DNA of 64,000 nt from Atrichornis clamosus (taxonomy: Eukaryota > Chordata > Aves > Passeriformes > Menuridae). Positions 27,901-42,900 of the stretch are shown here, piece after piece (the first letter of the stretch is position 1; each line of letters begins with the position of its first letter). A program made the translations under genes and the position numbers. The stretch lies in contig WBMZ01003500.1 in the NCBI GenBank assembly GCA_013400975.1, positions 62,001 to 126,000 on the forward strand. Reading direction: 5' to 3'. The notes beneath the pieces were generated by a model. The model was not told where the DNA came from and did not search any database. It saw only the letters and a program-made list of their open reading frames with translations.

Positions 27901-30900
27901 TAGCAGTCCTCTCTCATTAGCTGTAGGTAACCTGATGTATTTCGTAAGTTCACCTTTCTCTTTTCCTAGAAGGCAAAAAAGTCATATCTACATCTATGCA
28001 AATAGTTACTCTGTTATTAAATTTATTACCTCCTTCAGGAATATCTGATTTGAACAGACACTTTTATTGAGTTACCACAAACAGTTCTGAAGCCCTAACA
28101 TGAGCTTTCTAAGAATTAAAAGCTACATATTAAAAGCATGTACCCATAAGGTTCAAAATACCTACTACTGATATCTAATACTGATCTATTGTAGCTTGAA
28201 ACTGTAAAATAAATGGATCAATTACTTTACAAAATTTTATTTGCAGTTATTATTTAGTCTGTCTGCCCCTCCAGCAGAGTAAGCTTTTTTTTTTTAACAA
28301 AAATGTAAAAAAATTAGAAAAAGTGCAATTTCTCTGTTAGTCCTCAGTTGCTAAAAAATACAAAATGAAGCCAAAATGGTTAGAAATGGTCTATCCTAGC
28401 TCAGGACTGGCAAGTCAAAACGCAGAGCATTCATCTGTACCACATTGCTCAGAAAACACTGCATTCACCTGCACGGAGCTGGGAATCTGCATTGAGATGC
28501 TTGTTCAAAATGCCACTCACGTCATTTTAGAATCATTGCTTTCACAAACGGAGTTAGTTATTCTGTATATAATATCAGTCTCTCTAGTCCCTTCTATCTG
28601 TAACAACATTACATGAATTCAGAACTGAACTGGACTGCCAGTGTATGTCACACAGCATCTTACAAACTTCCCAGAGCATGTACTTTCAGCCACTAGCAAT
28701 GAGGATTATATTTCTTTACGAGGTAAAAGTAGAGCAACTGTTTATCAATCTCTTAAGCCGCCCAGATTTCAGTAGTGATTTCTAAATTCATTCCTTCCCC
28801 TCTTTAACCAGAGTGACTCAAATTACATTATGAATACAAGAAAGATGTTTAGTTTTACATTTTGGTGTAGCCCTAAGTGCAGAGATCAAAAATCCACTGC
28901 AATTTGCAAACTTTTAATAAAACAAGATTAATTTATGCACATTTAAGGATTATAGCAGTACAAACTTTCCATAACCTACAGTAAAGTGACAATAAAAAAC
29001 ATGATGCCAGCAGGCAGGTAGAAAGTGCCTTCTCTGGACATACTAAGTCAGACAGAAGAAGCAAGGAAACAATGTCTAAAATCTCATCCAATTCCTTTAT
29101 TCCCACTCTCAAAATGAATTGATTATTTTATGCCTCCCCCACCCCCATAAGAGACTCTTTACAGCCTGAGACAAACTTACCTCAATGGTGTAAGCCTGGG
29201 TGTGTTTGATAATTTCTCCACTATGCAAAGTCCTGATAATAGCAAAGTCAGCAGCAGCTGCTCCCCTTCGGCTGCTGCACGTGGGTATTTCATCACCTCG
29301 AGATCGATCAGTTTCAATCCCATCTTGTATTGATTCTTCATCTTTGATGTTTGCTGTCTTCTTCTTCTTTTTTTGCTTCTTTGATCCATTCTGACCATCA
29401 GTTTGCGCCTTCCGCTGCCTAAATTGGGCAAGCTGCATAGAAGACAAAATCTTGTTAAAGGTGAAAGTTTTCCTCTTTATTCCTAATGACATCCTCTATA
29501 AAGGCTTACCCGCTATTCTACATAAACCTTCATACTAACCACTACTGACAACAAGCTGGAAGCTAATGTTACATATGTAAGACAGACTGAGATTATTTTT
29601 CCATTTACATAGGTTGCTTTAACAAAATATTAAATGTAAATCAACAATTCTTAATGAATTCCTCTTCAGTCCCATACTCGCAAGTTACTGTTCCACAGAC
29701 TGATACCTAGAAATTAAAACATTCAAAAGCAAAGGTACAAACGCGACTATAAAGGATAAATGAAATGAAATAACCTGATCTCATCTTTCAATTTTACAGT
29801 AACCTGAAAATAATTTACAGAAATTCCTTTTAAATTTTATTTCAGAGACAGATAAACTTCTCTTCCAGCAACCTTTTAAAAGGTTTGTTATAACTGAAAA
29901 AGCAGACTAAGTTACTGAAAACATCATAAGGAAATAGCAAAGTAGCAAAATACATAATGAGGAAATAGTCCAAAAACCAAACACTGAGCAGATTACAAGA
30001 CACACTACCTTGTAGCAAAACATGCTGATGAACAAAAAGTCACAGGTGAGCCAGGCACACAGTTTAAAAACCAATTAGTATGTAAGCTATTCAAATACTG
30101 TAAGACACTGCCTTTTGAAGAGCTTATCACTTTTAATCACTTTACAGTGGTTTACACAAGAAAATCCATTTAAAATACTTTTTTCTTAACAAGAGAATTT
30201 TTGTTCAAATAAGAAAAACAAGCACATCAGGTTTTACCAATTAAAATTCAAAATCAAACAGATCCTACCAATAAAATCTGAAAACCAGAATCATTACCTT
30301 CCAGTTGAAGCATCCAACATTAAGTATTATAATTTGTTTCATAAATGTAGTTCCAAAGTAAAACATACAAATAAAGACCCTAAAACTTTAAACTTTTAAC
30401 ATCAACTAATACTCAAATATCACGGGGTTTTTTATAAATATGCTGCAATTTTAAGAAAAGTATATAGGAGAAATAGCATGTTTGCCCATGATATTCACCA
30501 ATCGAGAAAGCCAGGCTTCCATCCAACTTCTTCTGGAACACCGAAATCAAACAGGACACACAGATCCCCTTTCCCAGTCACCGTTCGGTTACAGTGCAAG
30601 ATGTCACTTGAAGTGCTCTCTAGTTCTCATCTGGCCCCAAGAGAGCTGAGAAGCCCCAATCTAAATAATTGCATCACTGACAAATCAGTTCTGACTTGTT
30701 AATGGTTTTGTCCCTTTATTTGTATTTCTCTGCAGGTTTCTTCAGCTTCTTCTCCATTCTTAGGACAACGGATAGCTTGGCATATGGGCTCTGCTCTGTT
30801 TACAGGAGGAGAACCTGAAGATTTGCTGAGCCAAATATTATCACTTAAGTACTTAATACTTACCTCCTCCCTCTACTTCTCTAATTAGTTCAACTTTGTG

Positions 30901-33900
30901 GGGTTTCTTCTATTTTTTAAATAGGTATCTTTTGTTATTTCACAAAAAAATCTATTAAATCCAAAAATTCTGAAAAGAAAAAGAAAGGACAGTCTCCTCC
31001 TACTTCTAAATTTAAGAGAAAAAACCAAAACCAAAACCAATCTACCACTCCCCAAAAACAACTAAACAGAGATTTAGCTTCTTTAAAATGGGAAGGGTAA
31101 AGATTCCAGCTGTCTCCTTAGAATATTACTACATTCTCCTAAAGCTCTAAATTTACCTCTCTAAAATATTTTCATTTTATCCAAAAGGAAAGCAGAATTT
31201 GTTCAAATGCCCCAATGTCATAAAGCGGACAACATGACCTCAAGGCTAACTACTGAGATTTTGCTTTTGTTACTTTTTGTTTTTAAATAATGAATTACAT
31301 GTAGTGCCACTGGTCAAGAATGCTCTTCCCCAACTTGATTGAAACCTTCTGTAATGGAAAGTTAAGTTGGCTTTTTTAAAGCAGCTTTACAGTCTTTATT
31401 TGTCTACAAAATTAGATGTGCAGCTCAAGGACAAATGAATTACTCCTTGTCTCTCCTCAAGTATTTTGCATATTTTATCTGAAGCATCTGAGTATGCTAG
31501 ATTTCCCTCCTTTCAAAATTGTCAACTTTCACTTCTTCAGAATTAACAGATTAAAACCTACCGTGGCAGTTATAAGCAGATCCTACTTTTTTTTCTGTTT
31601 AAACACCAATGAAGACGGGCACATATGAAAGCAAAACGCACGTGAAAATGAAAATGTTACATTTTTGTATTACACAAGTTCTCAACTAACGATTTCTGTA
31701 GGAGCATCTAGGACTTTGGAAATAACTGCACTATTAGTGATGGATGCATGCACAAATCGTAGCACTTTTTACCCCACACATTCAAGTACACACAGAACTG
31801 TCCAGCTACTAATGCAACATAACTTTAAATTCATATTTTTAATCAAATTTTAGAAGCTAGAAATGAGAGAAGCGGCACAGCAGAAAGCTACTGCTGACCA
31901 AACACATCCTGTGATGCTCACATCAAAACAGGGGAGTCTCAGATACCGAATTCCTTCTCATGAACTAGAGTTGAGGATCTATCTATGTTTCAATGACAAG
32001 CAGGAAAAAGTCCGTTAGCAGTCATGGGAGCTAAAGAAAACAAATTTTTTTAGAATTAAAACTTTCAATTAAACAGAAAAATACTTCCAGATTTTTTGTT
32101 TCTAGAAAAATAGATTTTTTCAATATGAACAAATCGTGAAACAAATACACACTGATACAATGTCTTATCCCGTCTTCCAGGCACATCAGCTTAATTAAGC
32201 TAGAACTAAGTCTTTGGAGAACTTAATGCTGCTTCCATCAGCTCTGAATCGGCAGTTTTGAAACAATTCAATGTCAAGTTTCTGTTGAGTTACAAAAATT
32301 GCAAGCAAGAGCCAAGTATGTAAACACAGGAGGTACTCATGGAGGAGGAAGGATCCAAAGAAACAGAAGCTGAAGGACACTCAGAACAAGCTCTCTGCAT
32401 TGATTCGCCTCTGAGGACCAGCAGAGAACAAGCACCTCACCCTGGGAAAGCACTGGGAACACAGCGAGACATGATTCAACTTAAGGATACATTTTAGCAC
32501 ATCTGAAACCAATCCAGAGCATCTTTTATCACTATTCACCTGTCAACACATAGCCTCCAGTTTCTCTCATCATGCTAAGACCTTGCTTGGATCCTGCAAG
32601 CAATACTGAATCCCATTAAAAATTTCATCAGTGTTTTTCAGTAGTAAAGAACAACTGACTTCGCTTCTTGACTCTCAGCTTTTGCAACTAAATTAACTAA
32701 CAACATGCAATTCCCAGCTTATACGGTTTTTCAAGTCCTGCTTCCAGGCTAAAACACAATCCTCTTGGAAACAGGCATGTTCACTTCACAGCATTTAGAA
32801 GAAATAAATTACTGACTGAAATATTTCTATCAAACATCCAGTGTACAATGAAGTTTTTGAGTATAATAAACAAATCAAAGTTTTAAGTTGAACTCTGAGA
32901 ATGAAAATATGTTTCTTTTTAATGCACAAAGCTACAATAAATATGTGCAGAAAGAATTACACGTCTATTTTCAGAAGTGCCATTTACAACAGCTACTCAG
33001 CTTTCCATCATTTGAAGAACAGGAAATGGATGTTAGCAACAAATTCTGTCACAAGACATGTTGCCTCTTATAAACAGAAAAACACTTACTGAGAGCCACC
33101 AGACTACAATAGAGCAGCATGCAGATTGGTAACGGGTATACTTTTCAAAATCATTTCCCAAAGTAAAATAACAATTGAATAGAAGAACTTAGGTATTTAA
33201 AGGATATATGCATTTCTCTAGTTCTAATTATAACTTCCTACTCATTAATCTCAAAACAACATACTAGCATCAATCCCATGTCACAGACTGCACCAGAATT
33301 TCCAACCCCTGGTACAACATTATCTTCACTTTTAAATGCCAGTATCCTCCAACTGGCACAAAGTCAGAAATGTGGAGGAGAATCAATTGCTATTAGGAAC
33401 TAAATACTCTTGAGACAGAAGAGAACTAACTTGTAAAGTGGAGGGGACTACTTGTGTAAACCGTGTCAATTATGATAGCTAATGTACTGCTATAATTACA
33501 ACACCAGCATTATTTATTTATTCAGTTACCTTCAGCAGATTCTGACCTTTGGCACTTGTGCCAGCAATCTAGATTATAGGGTTACACTGTCCACCGATTA
33601 GTTTCAAATACGGTCTGGCTAAACTACTTCTAGAGTAAAAGTCCATGTTAAAATAAAATTTGGCTCTAAAAGAATGCAAAACTTAGTCTCCTCTTAAGCA
33701 CTTACAAAAAAAAAACCTGAACAAAAGCTGCAACATTTAATCACTGCCCATATACAAGCAGAACAAAATACTGAAAAAACCCATGAAAATCAAAGATGTT
33801 ACATTTGTAAAGCATCAATAGCTGTATTTTTAGCTGACGTGCTTAAAAGACTTTTTAAAACAGAAACACTTTAAACTGGATTAAAACTGGATGCTGCTTT

Positions 33901-36900
33901 ATGAACACTTGTTATTCCTTAACATTCTCAGACAATGTAATAGATCTGGATAGTCTCATTTTCAGAGGTATTACAGTTAACAGAAATTGAAATTGCTCAG
34001 TGCCTCCAAAGAAGGATGTTATGAAATAAGATAACAATATTTGCTGTAGTTACTGTTTAAAAAACAACTTCTAATTGTTAAGAAATGCATAGGTATAGTA
34101 CATCCTGTACAAATATAACTGTACAGTCACACTTCATGTACCTGTGCACAAACATTATTAGATTCAAACTTTAACTTTCTAAAAACAAACACATCTCACA
34201 TCGCACATTCAGTGCTACACAGGCAACTTCCAGAAAGAGCAGGGTCTGTTCATTTCTCACAGCTCCTCTCAAGTACCAAACCTCTATTTCTTTTTTTATA
34301 CTCATTTAAAGAAAAAAGTATAGAAGGATGAGTCACAAACTTATAGACTGACAACAAAAACGAACCTCAGACAAGCTGCTACAGGCAAGTAATTACTCTT
34401 ATTTTTACACAGTACAAAAAAAGCATGAATGGAGATCTACATCATGATCTTGCATTTCTCAACTACTATAACTTGAAAAGATGTTCCAGATACTGCTTAA
34501 GTGACAGATGAATGTGTCCTTCTCATAGAAGGGGACTTACTCTTTGTCAGAAGTTTTCAAACATGTCCAGTGAAATGGTCTGTGCCAGACCAGGTCATGT
34601 TTAGATCGCTCATACAATGTAAGAAGACAAGGACTTCTGAATCTTCTGGTCTCCAGCTAAAAACAGTGGTTAGTGGCTGAAAGTCAAATTGACAGCCCTA
34701 TAATATTCTTTACAGATAATCTGCATGATAAAATTGAATGCGCCTTAACCAAGTTCATAGAATACAATTAGAGGAAAGCCAGATACAACAGAAGAACCAC
34801 CATACAGAGAGACCTGAACACGATGGAAGACTAAGCCAACAAGAACTGCATGTGATTTAATAAAAATAAACACCAAGTCCTGCACCTGGGACTATCCCCA
34901 GCAGTAGCAGCTCGGGACTGACTGGGGTGGTGTATAGGTCTGCTGAAGAGGACCCGACAGTTAACCCAGCAAGCTATCCCAGAGTGAGCAGCATGCCCTG
35001 GTAGCAATGAAGAAACCATTAAACTTTGAAATGACTCTCAATGCCTGCCATAGTAAATGACTAAAACACCAGTTTTGTTATTAACTACTTATTTCATGGC
35101 TGAAAAGACCCCATGCAATCCTGTTTTGTAAAACACAACTTGATAACAATAACACCATTTGTTATTTGAGAATCTGCCTCATAACATAGTGAAAATAGAC
35201 CAATGAGCCTAACAAACAAATTCTGGCTTCAGTGCTCCAATGCAAATCTTTAAGTGCAGAAAGCAAAGTTTAAATTTTCAACCTAGCAGACTGGAAGTCT
35301 CCACAGGGGCAGTATCTGCAACTGAGCATACTGAGGGTAGGAAAAATTGAAATAGTATTCTTTGTCAGGTGTTACTTGAAACTTGTCACCAACACAAAAG
35401 CCACAAATTTGTCTCAAAGGTATATTTATTCTGCATATAGAACAAATGCTACAGAGTCTGCTTTAAGCTGCACCTGAATGTATAACACGCCTTGTGGCAA
35501 ACTGTATTCTATAAATGGTAACTACGATATATTCCAGAATCACAGACTCTGGCTGCAAATGCATAATAACACTTGGATATATCACGAAAGCTATGGAAGA
35601 TCATAAACAGTCCTGTGACAGAAAGGCTCAGTCTTTTCCCATTATAATGCTCCCAATCCCCATCACTGATGGAGAGTAAGGTATAAATTCTGAAAGATTA
35701 CAGAGAGTGAAAGTGAAACCAAAATATGTAGACTAAGACAGATTGACACCTTGTCTTAACAGGTGAAGGAATAATTTAAGAATCACGTGCCCTAATAATG
35801 ACAAGTCACTACTCCCCTTGACCACAGGTACGCAATTATTCCTACAGAAGCTTTAAGTGACACAAAAAGAACAAAAAGCAGAGCCCTGAGGTGGGGTTTG
35901 TTTAGATCATTTATTAAACACATATAAGTCCCAGGAAGTTTAGACCTGGGTGTCCTGCAAGCCAAAAGTGACAAACTAAAAAGGCCAATCTGAGCTGGAA
36001 ATTTTGACACAGTTCAGAAGCAGGACATTTGCTGTGGTTTAAGCTTATCCATCCCACCTTATCCCGGATAACTGAAAAAATACCTGCCACAATCTCTCAC
36101 CCATGACCTGGTTTTATGGCCCCAATACATAGTAACATTTTTATGTTCCACAGCAGCAAAGAGGCCCTCAAATGGGATAAGGAAGAGAGTCTGGGAGATG
36201 GCAACACAGATTTAGGCAGTAAATCTCACCTGGGCTGTTTAAAATTCATTTGCTATTAGGCCACACAGTTTTGTAAAAGCTTGAGAGTCTGTCCCCTGAA
36301 GAGATACTGAACAGTTAGCTGGTATTAGAGAAGAAAGTGGCACTTTGTCACTTTTGTCATATTCTCAAAAGGTCTAAGCACTGAGGGTTGTGTTGGCAAA
36401 GTACTAACTCCTGAAGTGTAGGTAAGTTTATAGTGCCTGCTTCTTCTAGGTTCCTGATGCCTATGCTATGGAAAGGGTAACTGAGAGTAAGATGAATGAA
36501 AGATTACCAAATACAGAAGATAGACATCTTCCTAACGAAGTCTACTGATTCTATTCTGCTAATCAACAAACAAGAGAACATCACAACTCTCTTCAAATCC
36601 TGAGATAAATACCTACAAAAAGAAGATAACTGAGCAAGCAACTTGCAAATACATTAAACATATTATGTCACACGCTGAAAATCCAAACTGTAAGTAAAGA
36701 ATTTATGTTCTTTGCAGGTTTCAATCTGCTTATCTGTTGAGCCAAACAGAGCTTTACTTTATTTGTTCCATTCAACAGATGCTGAATTTACTAAATGGGA
36801 AACATTAGGCTGAATGAGCAAGAAATAATCACCCAGGAATAAGGTATTACCAATCTACTTATTTTTATGGTGCACTCACAACCAGATTTTCCCAAATAGA

Positions 36901-39900
36901 TTGAACAAGACCTTAGAATGTCTCCCCTTACAGAGACTTATGTGGCTCACGAGTATTAGAGAATGCAAATAAAACTATGAAAATTTCCAAAGAAGAAATG
37001 CTATAGTCTCTACCTAAATAAAACCTTGAGAATCTCTCAGCTCCAGAGACAGTCATTTCTTTGCAGTACTCTAAAGAAAACCATTGGGATCACCACAATT
37101 TACATTTATAGCTGAGGTACCATGAAGGACAACATAGCATGAGGTGAGGAACAGCACCTTGGGCAATTCTTTTTAGCAGTCTCTATCAAGTTAAGAGTAC
37201 TGTTGGCAGTGCTAATAACCAAGGGTGCTGAACTTGAATGAACCCCTCCAGATGGCACCGTGAGCTGGAAAGCCTCAGAATTAGTGTGGTTCTGATCTGG
37301 TCTGCTCTTCCCTGTCCCAAGAGTTTAAATAGGAACAGCTAAATTCATTACAGCTCAGTTATTTTCTGGACAAGGAATAGAAGTTAAGCACATGAATATT
37401 CTCTCAAGTCAGGTTACAATGACTGACACAAGTACACAGAGCACATTTCAATGCTGGACTGCTTCAAGTAAAATAATGCCTCTAACTTCTAAAAATATCG
37501 CTCAACTGGTCTTTTAACTGAACTGCTTCTACATAAAAGATTTATATATTGATCCTATCTACTTTTTAATTTTACTCTTCTCATATTGAATGCTGTGATA
37601 TAGAGGTTGAAAAAAGCATCTGACCCCCATTGTACCATATGTACCCAAAGCAAAGCAGAAATAAGTTGGATTGGGACAAGCTTTTAGCAACAAAAATGAG
37701 AGGGCAACAGAAGTTTGTTTCATGCTGCTCTCTAAAAAAACCACAGATCATCCATACCTGAAGCCTAAAACATTAGGAAGTCTTTGGCCATCAAGGCCAA
37801 AGGCATTGACGTAAAACTGAGCCTCCTTTACCCTGCATTAAGTGAAGATCACCAGCTGGGTGCTATCTCAAAAGGCACCATCTATCCTTTGCTTTGGCCC
37901 ACTTTCAAAGGTTCAGTAACAATGGGAAGGCAAAAGTTATGCACTGACAGAAATGCACTCCTATTCCACTAGGCTTAAGTGTGACACTAACTTTAATTAA
38001 AAACTGGATCTTGAAAGGTTCTTCAGCTAGGCTGAAAAAAAACGAACGGCACAGAGATAAAATCAAGTCTTCAATGTCCTGAATACTTTGGAAACAATTT
38101 TTGGAGTAGAGGTGGGGAAGAAGGAGGACTTATCACAACACTAACAAATGGATTCACAAATGCGTTTGAGAAAAGTGTTTCTTCCTCTACTACCTAAGCC
38201 TTGCCATAGCCAGTAAATTTCAGGCCAGAGCTAAAATTTTGTCTAATAAAGTTTAATAAAGGAGATACAAATGTTTCAGTCGATTTTAACCCTATAAAAG
38301 AATGAAAGAAAAAACGTTATTACTCACTTTGCTAAACTGCTAGTTTTTAACAAGTCAAACCACGTTCTCCACTAATTCTTTCAAGTAGAAAACTTCACTG
38401 CTTTGCCTTGCCATCCTTCACATCTCATGAAAGCATTTTGAAAATCTGCACCCAGTAGATGGGTTTGTGGATTAATTAATTCTTAAAAATCAATTCTAAT
38501 ATTAGATTTAGATACTCTGAAAGCATTAGCAGCTTTCCATACAGTTACAGTACTGTTCATTGGACTGTATGAACATGTTATCCCATAATCCTTTCGAAGC
38601 CAAAGTATCAATATTTATCTTCAGGCACTTTTCTAGAGTGTTTTGGTATCAGCTCCTACATCCATTTAAGGACAGTAAGCCCACTGAAGTGCAGGACCCT
38701 AAACAAGATGTAAATGTAGATGAGATTCTATTCTGAAACAGCTGCTGCTTTAAAGGTGTACGTGAGAGTCTACACCATGATTTTCGTATCGCTTTCCTAT
38801 GAATGAAAACACAGGATGGGATATGTCTTGCTGACACAAACAAAAGACAGACTTTCGGAAGTGAACAGACAAGTTGATCTCTGGTAATTTAAGCCAAGCT
38901 ATCAAATGATCATATCTTATAACACTTAGCAGCTGAACATTAAGTGGTAGAGGCTATGACAGACAGAATAATAAATAAAACTTTTGAGTTCCAAAAAGAG
39001 ACACAACCTTACCTATCATGGTCTTGATGTGTAACAGCATGATGCCCTTTCATCTTAATGAAAAGTTGCCAGAATTCAAAGCTGTCAGATATTGTGTTAG
39101 ATTAACTAATAAAACTAAGCCACTGGTGGCATGTAGTAGACTAATTTAGGAAGGGTACACATGACACACGTGGCACGAACCACATGGAAGGTAGATTGCT
39201 GTGTATCTCTACTGGCCAAAGGCATACACAGCAGTCAACACAAAGCTTGTGTTCAATAAATTTTATCACATGAAGATAAAGGTAAAACAAAAGTAAACAA
39301 ACTAACAAACAAAAATGCCTGGGACTTGCAAAAGGTACAACATCTTAAAGCCCCTGGGACAGATTAAACTAATGCCAACAAAATACACTTGGCAGAAAAA
39401 TAATTAAACAGAAGCCATAATTAGAACAGTATTTCATAAAGATGGACTCTTCAACAAGCTTCTGCACTGACATTTTTTTGTAAATTTGTACAATTACAAA
39501 TGTGGTTAAGATTTTAAGTACTTTTCTCCCACTCAATTCCTGATTAATTCAGCCTTGTGAAACAGGTTATCTTCTGTAAGTAAAAGGCAGATACTGCCCT
39601 CTTGAACAGAAGGCAAAAAGAGCACTTAAAGCATTAAAACTACGCACTAGCTTCCAATTTTATACCTGCTATTTCTTTCATTATTGTGTTTGATTCAACA
39701 AAACTGTAGTGTTAGGCTCTACATTTACTGCAGTTGACTTCTACACACCCAGTGCAGTCAAGTGAGTTACAAAAAGGATCAATTTTTCTCATTCTTACCT
39801 GTAGAACTGTTCACAATGAATTATTTAAATAAACCATACAGATGAATATGCCTCACACCACTAGAAAGAGAAATACAGAAAGAAAAAATGAACTTTCAGA

Positions 39901-42900
39901 GATAGCAAGCTTCAGTCAGGCTTAAAAAAACCAAAACAAACACACTCAAACATTTACTTTACAGCACAGTAGGAACTTAGAAGTTAAATATAGGCATTAA
40001 AGCATTAATCTATTCAGAATTTTAATTTCTGGAAAGCAGCAGAGTCAGACATGTGTCAGTATGTTCCTTCTGTATCACCAAAATAAATTTACTAACAATC
40101 TGAGCATTGTTTATGTAGTAACTTCAATTTATTTCTTCTTAAAGCAACTGGTTTAACACCCATTCTTTAACAAGCATATAGTTGTATCAGCTGTTTAACT
40201 AAATATAGTTAAATCAACAGCTGGAGACTCCTTTAGTTAATCCCTTGGAGTTCTTACAGGATAACTATTTTAAGAAAATAACTGCAATACAGTAACACAG
40301 TTAAGAATTAAGCATGCTAATTCCACTATATTTAGGTCTTTAAAAGTATTCAGGACAAAAGAAATGTCTTACAGGATACGTACAGCCTAAAAAGCAATGA
40401 AACTATATCATTAAATACTAGAAGCACTCAGGCAGTTAATAAATTTCTGCCTTGTTCTGTAATTTTCGTCACATACTGCCCTTCTTCCCCAAAAAATAAC
40501 CTTAGGAAAACATTCCTAAGACTACAGACAGTAAAAAAGTGAGTCTATGTTTTCCTTGAGCCCAAAGCAAGGCTAACCTTCAGCCTAAATTTTGGTTATA
40601 ATAGATGGAAAGAGCCAAGTCTCATTCTGGTAAAAGAGAAAATTATTTTCATGTCTACTGTGTGGTAATTTTTCTCTCCAATTACTGTTTTCTTAGTATT
40701 AACCCACATAACTGCAATTCATCATATCCTAGAATACAGAGTTTAATCCTCATTTTTACCAGAAATCTGAAAGGGAAGAAAAGTTATGTAGCACACTGAA
40801 CTTCATGGAGTGGGCAAAGAAGCCTGTTATTTCAAAGAGAAGTTCATAGGGTTTCTCTATAAGCACTTTAAACTCTAGGTTACAGCACTCCTAAATACTT
40901 TAGGACCTTTTGACTTTAGTACCGCTGAAACAATACCACCTATTCTGACTTTTTGGCAGAATGTTCTTCATTATCAGCAAGATAAAGGTGTCAAATCTGA
41001 TTAATTTTTTTTGAGAAAACTTTAAACATACTATCACAAAATAACATTGACTGCTTAATGAGAACAAATGTTCTAATTATTAGCTGGGCACTGAATGCTT
41101 TCATAATTAACAAAGGAAAGTTAGTTCCAAAAATCCCACACTCTAACTTTCAAATAATACCAAAACTCTTATAATTAACACAAGATATTTAGACAATTAA
41201 ATTTAAAATGCCATATAAATGTTTTCTCTTATTCAAAAACATACAAAAATCACAACCTATGGCCATCTGTGCCTGCTAGTTAGAAGACAACTCTAAAAAT
41301 ACAAAAGTATGCAAAATCAACAGTTGCCAGAAACTGCACACAGTGCTTGTCAATCAAATCACTGGCAACCTGCAACTTTATATGTAACACAGACACTTTA
41401 TTCTGCTTATTAATTGTCTTGCGTGTTTAAAAGTTAAGGTTGACATTTTTCATTTTTATACAGATTAAACTATTAACATTAAACTATAAAACCAGAAAAT
41501 ATAAAGCTTCAAGAAGGAAAGTAATGATTCTTGTGTTTCTAATAATGGTATCCTAAATAAAAATTACTTGCAGCATATTTGAGTATTACGAGACTAATTT
41601 ATGTTGTTGCTTACATGCATTTATTAAGAAATAACAATAAGCAAAATGTGTATGTTTTCAACTGGAGAAAAATCCCCAGAAAATTTTACTTTCACCTGTT
41701 TTATAGCATTCTGTACATTACTTCAAGGGGATTTTCCTAGTAAAACACTTGAAATCCATTTTTCCCACACAACTACAGATACATGGACATTATGGTCGAT
41801 TAAAGAGGTGTTCTTCCCCAAACCAAGTAGATGAAGACAAAAACCAAAAATACAGACTTATTTTAGGGAGCATGGAAAGAGTGAAACACAATCATAAATT
41901 ATCTTAATTGCTAGTCATCTTACTGCATTATATCACAATAAGGCACTTTTTATATAATCCTTTTGTTGCACAGACTAACCCAGCTCTTTAGAATGTAGTA
42001 TAGTACTGAACTACTGAATATATGCCTATTTATTTGTAATTTTTTTTTTAAATTAGCTTTCTATTCTGTCTAATCTGATGCTGTGAAATCAAGTATTTGA
42101 ATGTGATTCTCCCAACAAAAAGGAGTATCTTATTACAGTTGCTTAGAAAGAATAAACTTGTATCTATTTCCTCCATTCTCCTGCCACCTCAATATATGCT
42201 GCAATGAAACAATTACATGGGAGAGGTAAAAAAGAGCTGTGTTGGCTTCCAACTCCACTTAATTTCTCAATCAGTATTTGATCTCATCAGCCCATTATCA
42301 CTCAGGATAACAGCTACGATACTACCAGATAATATAATTCTGTACCTCAAAGTTATTCCTATCTTGTTTCAGGTAAAACCCAAGAATATTACCCACCCAA
42401 GATGTCCACATTAGAAAAGCACAGTTTGGCTTAATTTAAAGAATTCATGAGAACCAAAAATATTCCAAAATTTGGATTGTGGGTAGAAATCACTCTTGGT
42501 GGTCCTCCTCCTGTTTCAAGATATGCAAACAACAGTGCTGACCACTACTGTGAAATGCAAGATGCCTTCTTGACATCAAGTTAGATCACACAACATCACC
42601 TCTTTTTGTCAAGTCACTGGAGGAATCTGTAGACTACTGTTACAGTCCAGTAATGAAATGGAAACTTAAAATTCCTCCTTTCTGCCAATGGGAAACTGTT
42701 TGAACTTTCTTCTACCATCTTTCATGCTGCTATGACTTCATGAGTTTTCTGCCAGCCTGTTTTTTCAGATTATCAAAGTCTCTCTGATAAGAAGCCCCAT
42801 GCTACAATTCACTAACTGCTCTCCCTAAGGCAGTATCATCCATGACCATCTGGGAGGCACACTGTCCAGTTCTGAGGTCATTTAAAAAGCATCCAACTGT

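Noticed and set aside
29109..29492. ORF start upstream of exon 2 (MSLGIKRKTF...) as an AKAP9 start
   Set aside because: The reading passes through the tatgcag acceptor. AKAP9 similarity begins exactly after it (LAQFRQRKAQ), and exon 1 in the CpG island supplies the proper N-terminus.
30478..30702. Plus-strand 74-codon open frame in intron 1
   Set aside because: No family resemblance and no splice or promoter context. It is a slightly GC-richer patch only.
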